Below are positions 1 to 5,955 of a stretch of DNA of 13,445 nt, one piece after another. Every line of letters begins with the position of its first letter. Within the stretch, counting starts at the first letter, position 1. The notes under the pieces are model-generated. The model was not told the DNA's origin and searched no databases. It worked only from the letters and a program-made list of their open reading frames with translations. A program made the position numbers and the translations under genes. Origin of the DNA: Gammaproteobacteria bacterium UBA5338 (GTDB taxonomy: Bacteria; Pseudomonadota; Gammaproteobacteria; Pseudomonadales; UBA5862); the NCBI GenBank assembly GCA_002408105.1, contig DHQM01000194.1, forward strand, positions 1 through 13,445, read 5' to 3'.

Positions 1-45
1 TGTCTGCTTGGACGACCTGCCGATCTCAGGTCGTCCAAGCAGACA
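1..45. repeat. Perfect 19-bp inverted repeat at the window edge (probable fold-back artefact)
   Basis: Positions 1-19 are the exact reverse complement of 27-45, with a 7-nt spacer at 20-26. The inner arm encodes the Walker B region of Hda on the minus strand. The outer arm sits where conserved hda sequence should continue. An exact copy of coding sequence folded back at the very end of a sequence is typical of a snap-back chimera in amplification or assembly. A natural hairpin inside hda is less likely because it would destroy the conserved region after Walker B. Confidence 0.85.
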
Positions 46-377
46 AGTGGATACTCGGCAAGCTCTTCGAGGGCCTGCGCAGAGCCGGTAACGGCCATTC
101 GAAGCGGCACCAAGAAGGGTTGCTGGTCCGTGTCGCGCGCGGCGTGACAGCATGCCTGCAACAGGTGGGTGCGGCCACTCCCGCGCGGCCCCCAGAGATA
201 CACCGAAGCGCCAGACTGACGCCAGAACTGGGAAGTAAGCCTGCTCAGGGTCGCTCCATTGGTCCCCGGAATGAACGAGTCAAAGGTGGCCCGGGCATCG
301 GGAACCAGCTGCAGCGCCAACTGGCGCGGACTCGGCCGCGCCCCAGGATCCGCGCGTTGTTCTGCCGGTTCAGTCAT
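1..377 (-). CDS. hda: DnaA regulatory inactivator Hda (5' part, cut by window edge)
   Basis: Hda is a DnaA-like AAA+ protein that, with the DNA-loaded beta clamp, stimulates ATP hydrolysis by DnaA to limit re-initiation. The 125 visible residues contain a clamp-binding-like stretch (QLALQLVP, about 19-26), the conserved FDSFIPG segment, a Walker A motif (GPRGSGRT, 63-70) and a Walker B motif (LVCLDDL, 111-117). The ATG at 377-375 overlaps the end of pgsA by 8 nt (ATGACTGA), which suggests translational coupling. The family normally continues past Walker B with a segment like IAGxxxWE. Here the reading after residue 117 enters the second arm of a perfect hairpin (positions 1-19), so residues 118-125 are probably not genuine. 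The sensor and lid parts lie outside the window. The identity is secure from the motifs and the neighbourhood; the last codons are not. Confidence 0.88.
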   Translation of the reverse strand, partial: MTEPAEQRADPGARPSPRQLALQLVPDARATFDSFIPGTNGATLSRLTSQFWRQSGASVYLWGPRGSGRTHLLQACCHAARDTDQQPFLVPLRMAVTGSAQALEELAEYPLVCLDDLRSAGRPSR

Positions 378-924
378 TCAAACCCCGCTGGCGGTACTTG
401 CGGCTCCAGGTGAGCACATAGTCCATGCCACTCGCCAAGGTCACCGCCGCGACCAAGCCGATCAGAATCCGCCAGGCGAGCAGCGGCACGTCAATGGGAA
501 AGGCCGCGTGCACCAGGGCGACAAGGACCAAAGTGATCTGCAGTAGGGTACTCGACTTTCCGAGCACCGAGGGGGACATTTCATAGGGACCGACCAGGAG
601 GTGGTAGGCCAGGGCGCCGGAGAAAATGACCAGATCGCGGGCCACGACCAGCACCACGAGCCACACCGGCAAGGCCCCTGAGGCGCCAAGCGCCACCACG
701 GTGACAGCAATCATCAGCTTGTCGGCCAAGGGGTCTGCCACGGCACCAAACCGGGTCTGCCAGCCGAAACGTCGCGCGAGGAAACCGTCGACACCATCGG
801 AAGCACCGGCCACTGCGAACAACCAAAACGCAGCCTCGTACTGCTGGCGCCATAGGCCCGCAGCGATTGGAATCACCAGCACCATGCGCAGCACAGTGAT
901 GGCGTTGGGCAGTTGTTTCAGCAT
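370..924 (-). CDS. pgsA: CDP-diacylglycerol--glycerol-3-phosphate 3-phosphatidyltransferase
   Basis: This integral membrane enzyme makes phosphatidylglycerol phosphate from CDP-diacylglycerol and glycerol 3-phosphate, the committed step to phosphatidylglycerol and cardiolipin. The 184-residue protein opens with LPNAITVLRM, typical of PgsA, and carries the complete CDP-alcohol phosphatidyltransferase motif D-x2-DG-x2-AR-x8-G-x3-D-x3-D (from SDGVDG through ADPLADK). Several hydrophobic segments follow. The ATG at 924 is chosen because PgsA proteins begin right before LPN. The frame is open back to 1089, immediately after the DUF2066 stop, but the extra 55 residues look non-conserved and a candidate promoter (985-1014) lies inside them. 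No strong Shine-Dalgarno sequence precedes 924. The gene ends by overlapping hda by 8 nt. Other CDP-alcohol transferases are possible, but the length and N-terminus fit PgsA best. Confidence 0.85.
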   Translation of the reverse strand: MLKQLPNAITVLRMVLVIPIAAGLWRQQYEAAFWLFAVAGASDGVDGFLARRFGWQTRFGAVADPLADKLMIAVTVVALGASGALPVWLVVLVVARDLVIFSGALAYHLLVGPYEMSPSVLGKSSTLLQITLVLVALVHAAFPIDVPLLAWRILIGLVAAVTLASGMDYVLTWSRKYRQRGLND

Positions 925-952
925 CAACCACTCGATGGCGTGGAAAGGAGGT

Positions 953-970
953 TCCGGCACTGCTGCCGGA
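953..970 (-). other. Hairpin in the pgsA leader
   Basis: TCCGGCA (953-959) and TGCCGGA (964-970) are perfect 7-bp complements around a 4-nt loop. The hairpin falls between the candidate promoter and the pgsA ATG. No T-run follows on the minus strand, so it is not a standard terminator. A role in the mRNA leader is inference. Confidence 0.4.
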
Positions 971-984
971 CAACCAATGGCGCG

Positions 985-1014
985 ATTCTCAGGGGCCCTT
1001 TCTGACTCTGTCAA
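985..1014 (-). promoter_or_regulatory. Candidate sigma-70 promoter for pgsA
   Basis: On the minus strand a perfect -35 hexamer TTGACA (1014-1009) is followed after 18 nt by GAGAAT (990-985; 4 of 6 matches to TATAAT). Transcription would start near 978, leaving a leader of about 55 nt before the pgsA ATG at 924. Its position supports the short pgsA start. The -10 box is weak, so this is a prediction only. Confidence 0.4.
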
Positions 1015-1089
1015 ACTCTGGCCATGGAAGCACAACCCGGCCCTCAGGCCGCGCCCGGTCATCCGAACAGGCCCGCGTTGGCCCGTCAT

Positions 1090-2196
1090 TCATGGACCGA
1101 TCCACCGGTAGTGCATGGACTCGTCTCCCGAGGCGCCACCGTCAACAAGCGGTTCCACCGGAACCAATTGGCTGTCCAATCCCAACAAGCGCTCCATTTG
1201 CTGGCGGTCTGGCGCTGCAACCAGCTCGAACTGCAGCTGGGTGGGCAGCACCACCTGCAGCTGCGCCCCTCCAAGCCATTCCAGTGCTTCAAGGTAACCG
1301 CTCAGTGCTGCGAAGCTGGCAGCCGACTCGACACCCTCCACGACCATCAGCTGCGCATTTGGGTTGGTTGACCCACGCAGCCGATAGCGCTCCGCCCACA
1401 GGTCCGCAACCTGATCAATGGCGCCGCCGAGCGCGCCGCTTGCTTGCTCGGCGGTCAAGTCGAAGTAGCGCGCACCCGCTTCGTCGATCAGCAGCCAGCG
1501 TCCAACCCAGTCGCCACCTGTGGTCGCCACCAACCGCCCAGCCAGTACCGCGTCTGCCAGATAAGGCTCGGACAGGTCGGTCACCGCTTCGGGAAACAGG
1601 GGCCAAAGGTCTTCGACCCGAACCGTCTCTCGGGTGTCCTCGGCTCGAACAGGGAACACCAGCGGCAACCCTCTGCGCGACGCTGCGGTTGCGAGCGGTT
1701 TGAACCATTCAGGCTGCTGGCCGGGGCGCAGCAAAACTCGCCGGTAGCCGTCTTCCACCGCCAGCCACACAAGCAACCTGGGCCGGCGCGCGGGCCAGAG
1801 CGGCAGCCGATTGCGCGACATCAGCCCACGCACTTGGCGGGGCGAGAACCGCACCTCCAACTCAAGCACGCCATCGAGCCCTGCAGGCTGGCGATACCCG
1901 AACTGCTCGACATAGGCGTGCGCACTCGCCAGCTCTTGCGCCACGCCCGGACGCTCGGCGACGCCCCGGTCACCGGTTAGGCGCACCAGCACAGTCTCCA
2001 AGCCCGCAGTGAATGCCGCCTCGCGCTGCGAATCGGCCTGGGATGATACTGGCCAACGGACCTGGTACAGGGAGTCGGCTCCGCCCAGACCGGCTCCCCA
2101 CAGCGGCAGTGCCAGCAGGCAGAGCACGCAGCCACCAAGCCGCCAACACCAACGCCTCAGGCACCGATAGACCAGATGGACCAATGACTCATGCAT
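1090..2196 (-). CDS. DUF2066 domain-containing protein, exported
   Basis: This 368-residue protein matches the DUF2066 family, found in gammaproteobacteria next to hda and purM; its function is unknown. The N-terminus has an arginine-rich n-region (YRCLRRWCWR) and a hydrophobic core (about residues 21-35) ending in small residues, consistent with a Sec signal peptide cleaved near residues 36-40, so it is probably periplasmic or envelope-associated. Recognisable stretches are LYQVRWPV just after the signal, RPRLLVWLAVED in the middle and GGDWVGRWLL later. The ATG at 2196 places the signal peptide at the start. The frame stays open to 2310, but that would cross the purM promoter. No Shine-Dalgarno precedes 2196, and a TATACT hexamer (2208-2203) lies only 6 nt upstream of the ATG, so a very short or absent leader is possible. 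The gene is divergent from purM and upstream of pgsA. Confidence 0.8.
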   Translation of the reverse strand: MHESLVHLVYRCLRRWCWRLGGCVLCLLALPLWGAGLGGADSLYQVRWPVSSQADSQREAAFTAGLETVLVRLTGDRGVAERPGVAQELASAHAYVEQFGYRQPAGLDGVLELEVRFSPRQVRGLMSRNRLPLWPARRPRLLVWLAVEDGYRRVLLRPGQQPEWFKPLATAASRRGLPLVFPVRAEDTRETVRVEDLWPLFPEAVTDLSEPYLADAVLAGRLVATTGGDWVGRWLLIDEAGARYFDLTAEQASGALGGAIDQVADLWAERYRLRGSTNPNAQLMVVEGVESAASFAALSGYLEALEWLGGAQLQVVLPTQLQFELVAAPDRQQMERLLGLDSQLVPVEPLVDGGASGDESMHYRWIGP

Positions 2197-2230
2197 GCGC
2201 GAAGTATATCGAAATTGCCAGCACAGCTTG

Positions 2231-2259
2231 TGAACAGAGCCAGGGTGCGCTGGTACAAT
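2231..2259 (+). promoter_or_regulatory. Candidate purM-purN promoter with extended -10
   Basis: TGAACA (2231-2236; 4 of 6 to TTGACA) is followed after 17 nt by TACAAT (2254-2259; 5 of 6). The -10 is preceded by TGG, forming an extended -10 (TGn). Transcription would start near 2265, about 20 nt before the purM ATG. This excludes the in-frame ATG at 2258 as the real start. The PurR operator was not searched systematically and none stood out. Confidence 0.6.
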
Positions 2260-2284
2260 GTGTGTTTTGTCCTGGAAGCCCGCC

Positions 2285-3334
2285 ATGAGCCAGACGCCCC
2301 CGCCGACCACCTACCGCGACGCTGGCGTGGACATTGATGCGGGCAACAGCCTGGTCGAACGCATCAAACCCCTGGCGGCCAGCACCCGGCGACCAGAGAT
2401 GCTGGGCGGTCTCGGTGGGTTCGGCGCCCTCTGCGCCCTACCGAGCGGCTACCGCGAGCCCATTCTGGTGACCGGGACCGATGGGGTCGGAACCAAGCTC
2501 AAGCTGGCGCAAGCGCAGAGCCGACTCGACCAGATCGGCATCGACCTGGTTGCAATGTGCGTCAATGACCTGATCGTTTGCGGCGCAGAGCCGCTGCTTT
2601 TTCTTGACTACTACGCCACCGGCAGGCTGGACGTCGACGCCGCTGAATCGGTGATTTCCGGCATTGCAGCTGGCTGCCGGGACGCGGGCTGCGCCCTCGC
2701 CGGCGGCGAGACTGCAGAAATGCCTGGCATGTACCAGGGCAGCGACTTCGACCTTGCTGGTTTTTGCCTCGGCGTTGTGGAACGCGATGCCCTGATCGAT
2801 GGAACAGAGGTACGCCCCGGCGACCAACTCATCGCGTTGCCATCGAGCGGCCCCCACTCCAACGGCTATTCGTTGATCCGCAAACTGCTGGCGCAGGCAA
2901 CAGCGCCACTGCCCGAGGTGGACAAAGTCCCCTTGATCGACTGGCTGCTGACCCCGACCCGCATCTATGTGCGGACGGTGCGCGAGCTGCTCGCACGCAA
3001 GGTCGAAGTGCGCGCGATTGCGCACATCACAGGGGGTGGACTGCTGGAAAACCTGCCGCGGGTTCTGCCCGCTGGGGCATCAGCCCACATCGATCGGGAC
3101 AGCTGGAGCCTGCCCCAGGGCTTTCAGTGGCTGCAGGAAGCCGGACGCATCCCGGATGCCGAGATGCACCGCACCTTCAACTGCGGCATCGGGCTGGTGC
3201 TGGTGGTCAGCGCTGCGCAAGCCAAGGAGGCACTCTCCTCGCTGCAGGCCATGGGAGAGGCGCCTTGGATCCTCGGTGAGATCCGCACAGGCGCGGTGCC
3301 CGTCGAAATCACCGGCTGCGGACCCGCATCTTGA
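2285..3334 (+). CDS. purM: Phosphoribosylformylglycinamidine cyclo-ligase (AIR synthetase)
   Basis: PurM uses ATP to close FGAM to 5-aminoimidazole ribonucleotide, step 5 of de novo purine synthesis, in the cytoplasm. The 349-residue length is normal. Diagnostic stretches are [12 protein letters not shown] near the start, [13 protein letters not shown] (ATP and substrate site), [21 protein letters not shown], the [11 protein letters not shown] loop, [13 protein letters not shown], and [14 protein letters not shown] in the C-terminal half. The ATG at 2285 has GGAAG 6 nt upstream (2274-2278). The in-frame ATG at 2258 lies within the -10 box. The stop codon TGA overlaps the TTG start of purN, so the two are almost certainly co-transcribed and coupled. 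Nothing unusual is seen in the protein. Confidence 0.97.
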   Translation: MSQTPPPTTYRDAGVDIDAGNSLVERIKPLAASTRRPEMLGGLGGFGALCALPSGYREPILVTGTDGVGTKLKLAQAQSRLDQIGIDLVAMCVNDLIVCGAEPLLFLDYYATGRLDVDAAESVISGIAAGCRDAGCALAGGETAEMPGMYQGSDFDLAGFCLGVVERDALIDGTEVRPGDQLIALPSSGPHSNGYSLIRKLLAQATAPLPEVDKVPLIDWLLTPTRIYVRTVRELLARKVEVRAIAHITGGGLLENLPRVLPAGASAHIDRDSWSLPQGFQWLQEAGRIPDAEMHRTFNCGIGLVLVVSAAQAKEALSSLQAMGEAPWILGEIRTGAVPVEITGCGPAS

Positions 3335-3981
3335 CGGTGAAGCGACCACGGTTGGTGGTGCTCATTTCCGGTACCGGTAGCAACCTGCAGGCCATCATCG
3401 ACGCCATCGAAGCCGAAGCCTTGCCGATGGACCTGGTCGGTGTAATCAGCAGCAACCCAGAAGCCTTGGGGCTGGATCGCGCTCGACAACACGGAGTCCC
3501 GTCCGAGTGCGTGGACCACAAGCGCTTTACAGCGCGCGCCGAATTTGATCAAACGCTCGGCGCGCGCATCGATCCACTCGCACCAGACTGGATCGCACTC
3601 GCCGGATTCATGCGCATCCTGACGCCAGAGTTCGTGAAGCGGTACGCCGGGCGTTTGCTCAACATTCACCCCTCCCTGCTGCCCGCCTACCCCGGCTTGA
3701 ACACCCACGAACGCGTGCTGGCGGCGGGAGAAACCCAGCATGGTGCCACGGTGCACCTGGTCACCCCCGAATTGGATGCAGGCCCGACCCTGCTGCAAGA
3801 AGCCGTCGACATTGAACCCACCGATACCCCCGAGACCCTGAGGGACAAGGTGCAGCGCGTCGAGCACCGGTTGTATCCGAAGGCGCTGGCCATGCTCGCC
3901 CGTGGCGGGCTGGAACCTGCAGCGTCGGAAGCGAATCTGCGATCGCGCTCCCACTGGGCGCGGTCCTCAGGCCCGCGGTAG
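3331..3981 (+). CDS. purN: Phosphoribosylglycinamide formyltransferase
   Basis: PurN transfers a formyl group from 10-formyl-THF to GAR, step 3 of purine synthesis. The 216-residue protein has the phosphate-binding loop ISGTGSNLQ at the N-terminus. It also has the catalytic triad in family context: N111 and H113 in [10 protein letters not shown], and D149 in TPELDAGP, equivalent to E. coli N106, H108 and D144. The E. coli H119 position is asparagine here (N124, GLNTH). The start is either TTG at 3331, sharing TTGA with the purM stop, or GTG at 3337. Neither has a Shine-Dalgarno sequence and there is no ATG, so translation probably depends on coupling to purM. The last 15 bases overlap the convergent dcd gene, and the C-terminal tail (after about residue 200) is not conserved. 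Confidence 0.95.
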   Translation: MTVKRPRLVVLISGTGSNLQAIIDAIEAEALPMDLVGVISSNPEALGLDRARQHGVPSECVDHKRFTARAEFDQTLGARIDPLAPDWIALAGFMRILTPEFVKRYAGRLLNIHPSLLPAYPGLNTHERVLAAGETQHGATVHLVTPELDAGPTLLQEAVDIEPTDTPETLRDKVQRVEHRLYPKALAMLARGGLEPAASEANLRSRSHWARSSGPR

Positions 3982-4533
3982 GGTGACCCCTGTTTGGCCC
4001 TGGTACTTGCCCTCCCGGTCTTTATAGGTCTGTTCGCAGCGCTCATCGGACTGCAAGAACAGCATTTGGGCCACGCCTTCATTGGCATAGATCTTTGCCG
4101 GCAGGGTGGTGGTGTTGGAAAACTCCAGGGTGACGTGCCCTTCCCATTCGGGTTCTAGCGGGGTCACGTTGACGATGATTCCGCAGCGCGCATACGTCGA
4201 TTTGCCGAGGCAGATGGTGAGCACATCGGCCGGGATCCGGAAGTACTCGACCGTGCGCGCCAGCGCGAACGAATTGGGTGGAATGACGCATTCCTCCCCC
4301 TGAATGTCGACAAAACTGCGCGAATCAAAGGCCTTGGGGTCCACGGTCGCCGAATAGATGTTGGTGAACACCTTGAATTCGTCAGCACAGCGCACGTCAT
4401 AGCCGTAACTGCTGGTCCCATATGAAATCAATCGACGCCCGCCGGCACGGCGGACCTGTACAGGCTCGAACGGCTCAATCATCTGGTGCTCTTGGGCCAT
4501 CTGGCGGATCCAGCGGTCGGATTTAATGCTCAT
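3967..4533 (-). CDS. dcd: dCTP deaminase
   Basis: Dcd deaminates dCTP to dUTP, feeding dTMP synthesis. The 188-residue protein starts [13 protein letters not shown] and closely resembles the Pseudomonas-type enzyme. It has [34 protein letters not shown], the [10 protein letters not shown] motif with the conserved arginine, and [16 protein letters not shown], which holds the catalytic glutamate region of the trimeric dUTPase/Dcd fold. The end [10 protein letters not shown] is typical. The start is ambiguous. The ATG at 4533 gives the family length but has no clear Shine-Dalgarno. An in-frame ATG at 4590 would add 19 residues ([19 protein letters not shown]) and has AGGAG 3 nt upstream (4594-4598). 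I keep 4533 on homology. The 3' end overlaps purN by 15 bp, tail to tail. Confidence 0.95.
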   Translation of the reverse strand: MSIKSDRWIRQMAQEHQMIEPFEPVQVRRAGGRRLISYGTSSYGYDVRCADEFKVFTNIYSATVDPKAFDSRSFVDIQGEECVIPPNSFALARTVEYFRIPADVLTICLGKSTYARCGIIVNVTPLEPEWEGHVTLEFSNTTTLPAKIYANEGVAQMLFLQSDERCEQTYKDREGKYQGQTGVTLPRA

Positions 4534-4593
4534 GCGGTGCACACGCTCTGTGTTGTTGAATGTTGGGGTAGCGCTCGCCGGAGCGGACATTCG

Positions 4594-4598
4594 CTCCT
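4594..4598 (-). promoter_or_regulatory. Shine-Dalgarno AGGAG before an alternative dcd start
   Basis: On the minus strand AGGAG lies 3 nt before the in-frame ATG at 4590-4588. It is the only good ribosome-binding sequence upstream of dcd, and it favours a 19-residue N-terminal extension over the family-typical start at 4533. The spacing is shorter than optimal. Confidence 0.45.
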
Positions 4599-4653
4599 GA
4601 GCGCTCCAAGGGTAAGGGACGCCTCATTGGCCCGGCCAGATTCGAGTCTCAAG

Positions 4654-4676
4654 CACCTGAGGGGTGTCTCCAGGTG
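4654..4676. other. Imperfect hairpin between apbC and dcd
   Basis: CACCTG (4654-4659) pairs with CAGGTG (4671-4676), extended by two further pairs (AG 4660-4661 with CT 4668-4669) around one bulged base. It begins 10 nt beyond the apbC stop. No T-run follows on the minus strand, so it is at most a weak terminator or an mRNA 3'-end structure. The rest of 4591-4686 holds nothing else recognisable. Confidence 0.3.
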
Positions 4677-4686
4677 GTTCTAAAGT

Positions 4687-5781
4687 TCAATCGTCGCTGA
4701 CCGCAATGGTCGGAAACTGCGCCGCCGAGCGTTCCCGCAGCCCCTCGATGCGGGCTGCGGCCCGCACCGCCGCGCGCCGGTAGGCCTGTGACAGGTCACC
4801 CTCGGGATCCACCACCAGGGGGGGGTGCCCCGCATCGGTCTGCTCGCGAATGCGTGCATCCAATGGCAAGGCACCGAGAACGACCGTGGCGTATTCCGTC
4901 GCCACCCGCTCGCCACCGCCGGCGCCGAACAGGTGTTCCTCATGACCACAGTTCGAGCAGTGGTGTACTGCCATGTTCTCCACCACACCCAGAATCGGGA
5001 TGTCGACTTTGCGGAACATCTCGATGCCCTTGCGTGCATCCTGGGTCGCAATGTCTTGGGGTGTGGTCACGATCACGGCGCCTGTCACCGGTGCCTGCTG
5101 GGCCAGGGTCAACTGGATGTCACCGGTACCCGGAGGCATGTCCACAACCAGGTAGTCCAGGCCGTCCCAAAGGGTCTGGTTGAGCAGTTGCTGCAGTGCA
5201 CCGCTCGCCATCGGGCCACGCCACACCATGGGCGTCTTGTCGGTCACCAACAGCGCCATGGACATGGCCTGCAATCCATGCGCCCGCACCGGAAGAAAAA
5301 ACCGCTGCTCCGCGACTTCTGGACGTGTGCCCTCGGCAATGCCAAGCATCAGCGCCTGGCTTGGTCCGTAGACATCGGCATCCAAGACGCCCACCCGGGC
5401 GCCCTCGGCCTGCAGTGCGAGGGCGAGGTTCACAGCGGTGGTCGATTTCCCCACCCCCCCCTTCCCGGAAGCGACGGCGATGAGGTTTTTCACGCCGCGC
5501 AGGGGCTGCCCATTTTGCGGGCCGCCATGGGGCATGATTCGCCACCCAAAATCGACCGCGACGCGGTCCACACCAGGCAGGCCATGAACCGCTTGGGTCA
5601 GGCTGTCGATCACCTCGGCGGCCAGGGAGGCGGCTGGATACCCCAGGCGCACGCGCAGCGACAGGACACCAGCACGCAAATCCGGTGGATCCAGGTAGCC
5701 CAAATCCACCAACGGGCGTTGGAGCATTGGGTCATCGACCGTGGCGAGCGCGCCGGTAACCAACTGCAGCGGATTGGCCAT
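4687..5781 (-). CDS. apbC: Iron-sulfur cluster carrier ATPase ApbC/Mrp
   Basis: ApbC (Mrp) is a cytosolic P-loop ATPase of the MinD/Mrp family that binds and transfers [4Fe-4S] clusters to target apoproteins. The 364-residue protein has an N-terminal MIP18-like (DUF59) domain (about 1-85). The ATPase follows, with the deviant Walker A GKGGVGKST (106-114), LDADVYGPSQ, DYLVVDMPPGTGD, and the CxxC cluster-binding pair C275/C278 (HHCSNCGHEEHLFG). The ATG at 5781 gives the family length; the frame is open to 5823 but those 14 residues look non-conserved. The Shine-Dalgarno is weak (GGAA about 8 nt upstream of the ATG). Two 8-base G/C runs lie in the gene, at 4818-4825 and at 5454-5461 within the P-loop codons; the frame is intact. 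Dcd follows downstream, as is common in related genomes. Confidence 0.95.
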   Translation of the reverse strand: MANPLQLVTGALATVDDPMLQRPLVDLGYLDPPDLRAGVLSLRVRLGYPAASLAAEVIDSLTQAVHGLPGVDRVAVDFGWRIMPHGGPQNGQPLRGVKNLIAVASGKGGVGKSTTAVNLALALQAEGARVGVLDADVYGPSQALMLGIAEGTRPEVAEQRFFLPVRAHGLQAMSMALLVTDKTPMVWRGPMASGALQQLLNQTLWDGLDYLVVDMPPGTGDIQLTLAQQAPVTGAVIVTTPQDIATQDARKGIEMFRKVDIPILGVVENMAVHHCSNCGHEEHLFGAGGGERVATEYATVVLGALPLDARIREQTDAGHPPLVVDPEGDLSQAYRRAAVRAAARIEGLRERSAAQFPTIAVSDD

Positions 5782-5865
5782 GGGAGAGGTTCCAGGTGAT
5801 CGGTGGCGCGACCGTGCGCGCATTCTTGGGCCACGCGGTCAGGGCCTGCAGACCAAGCCCTGGAG

Positions 5866-5885
5866 GTGGGGCGCCTGCGCCCCAC
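5866..5885. repeat. 20-bp GC-rich palindrome between signalling cluster and apbC
   Basis: GTGGGGCGC (5866-5874) and GCGCCCCAC (5877-5885) are perfect 9-bp complements with a 2-nt centre. It lies in the 174-bp gap between the HD-GYP gene stop (5956) and the apbC start (5781), about 85 bp upstream of apbC. No T-run follows on the minus strand, so a classical rho-independent terminator is not supported. It could be a strong RNA hairpin ending or protecting the upstream mRNA, or a dyad binding site. No other gene is seen in this gap. Confidence 0.5.
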
Positions 5886-5955
5886 GGCGCCGAGCCCATG
5901 GTACCCGATTGCACCTTCCCCTTCGACACCGGCCTGAACGGCGCGACTGCGCCCA

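Noticed and set aside
944..952. Perfect consensus Shine-Dalgarno AAAGGAGGT on the plus strand
   Set aside because: No start codon follows at a suitable distance (the next ATG is at 974-976, over 20 nt away) and no convincing plus-strand gene exists here.
4654..4676. Hairpin after apbC as an intrinsic terminator
   Set aside because: Short imperfect stem and no T-run on either strand.
4825..5799. 324-codon open frame on the plus strand opposite apbC
   Set aside because: Shadow of apbC, rich in H, Q and R, with no motif and no ribosome-binding support.
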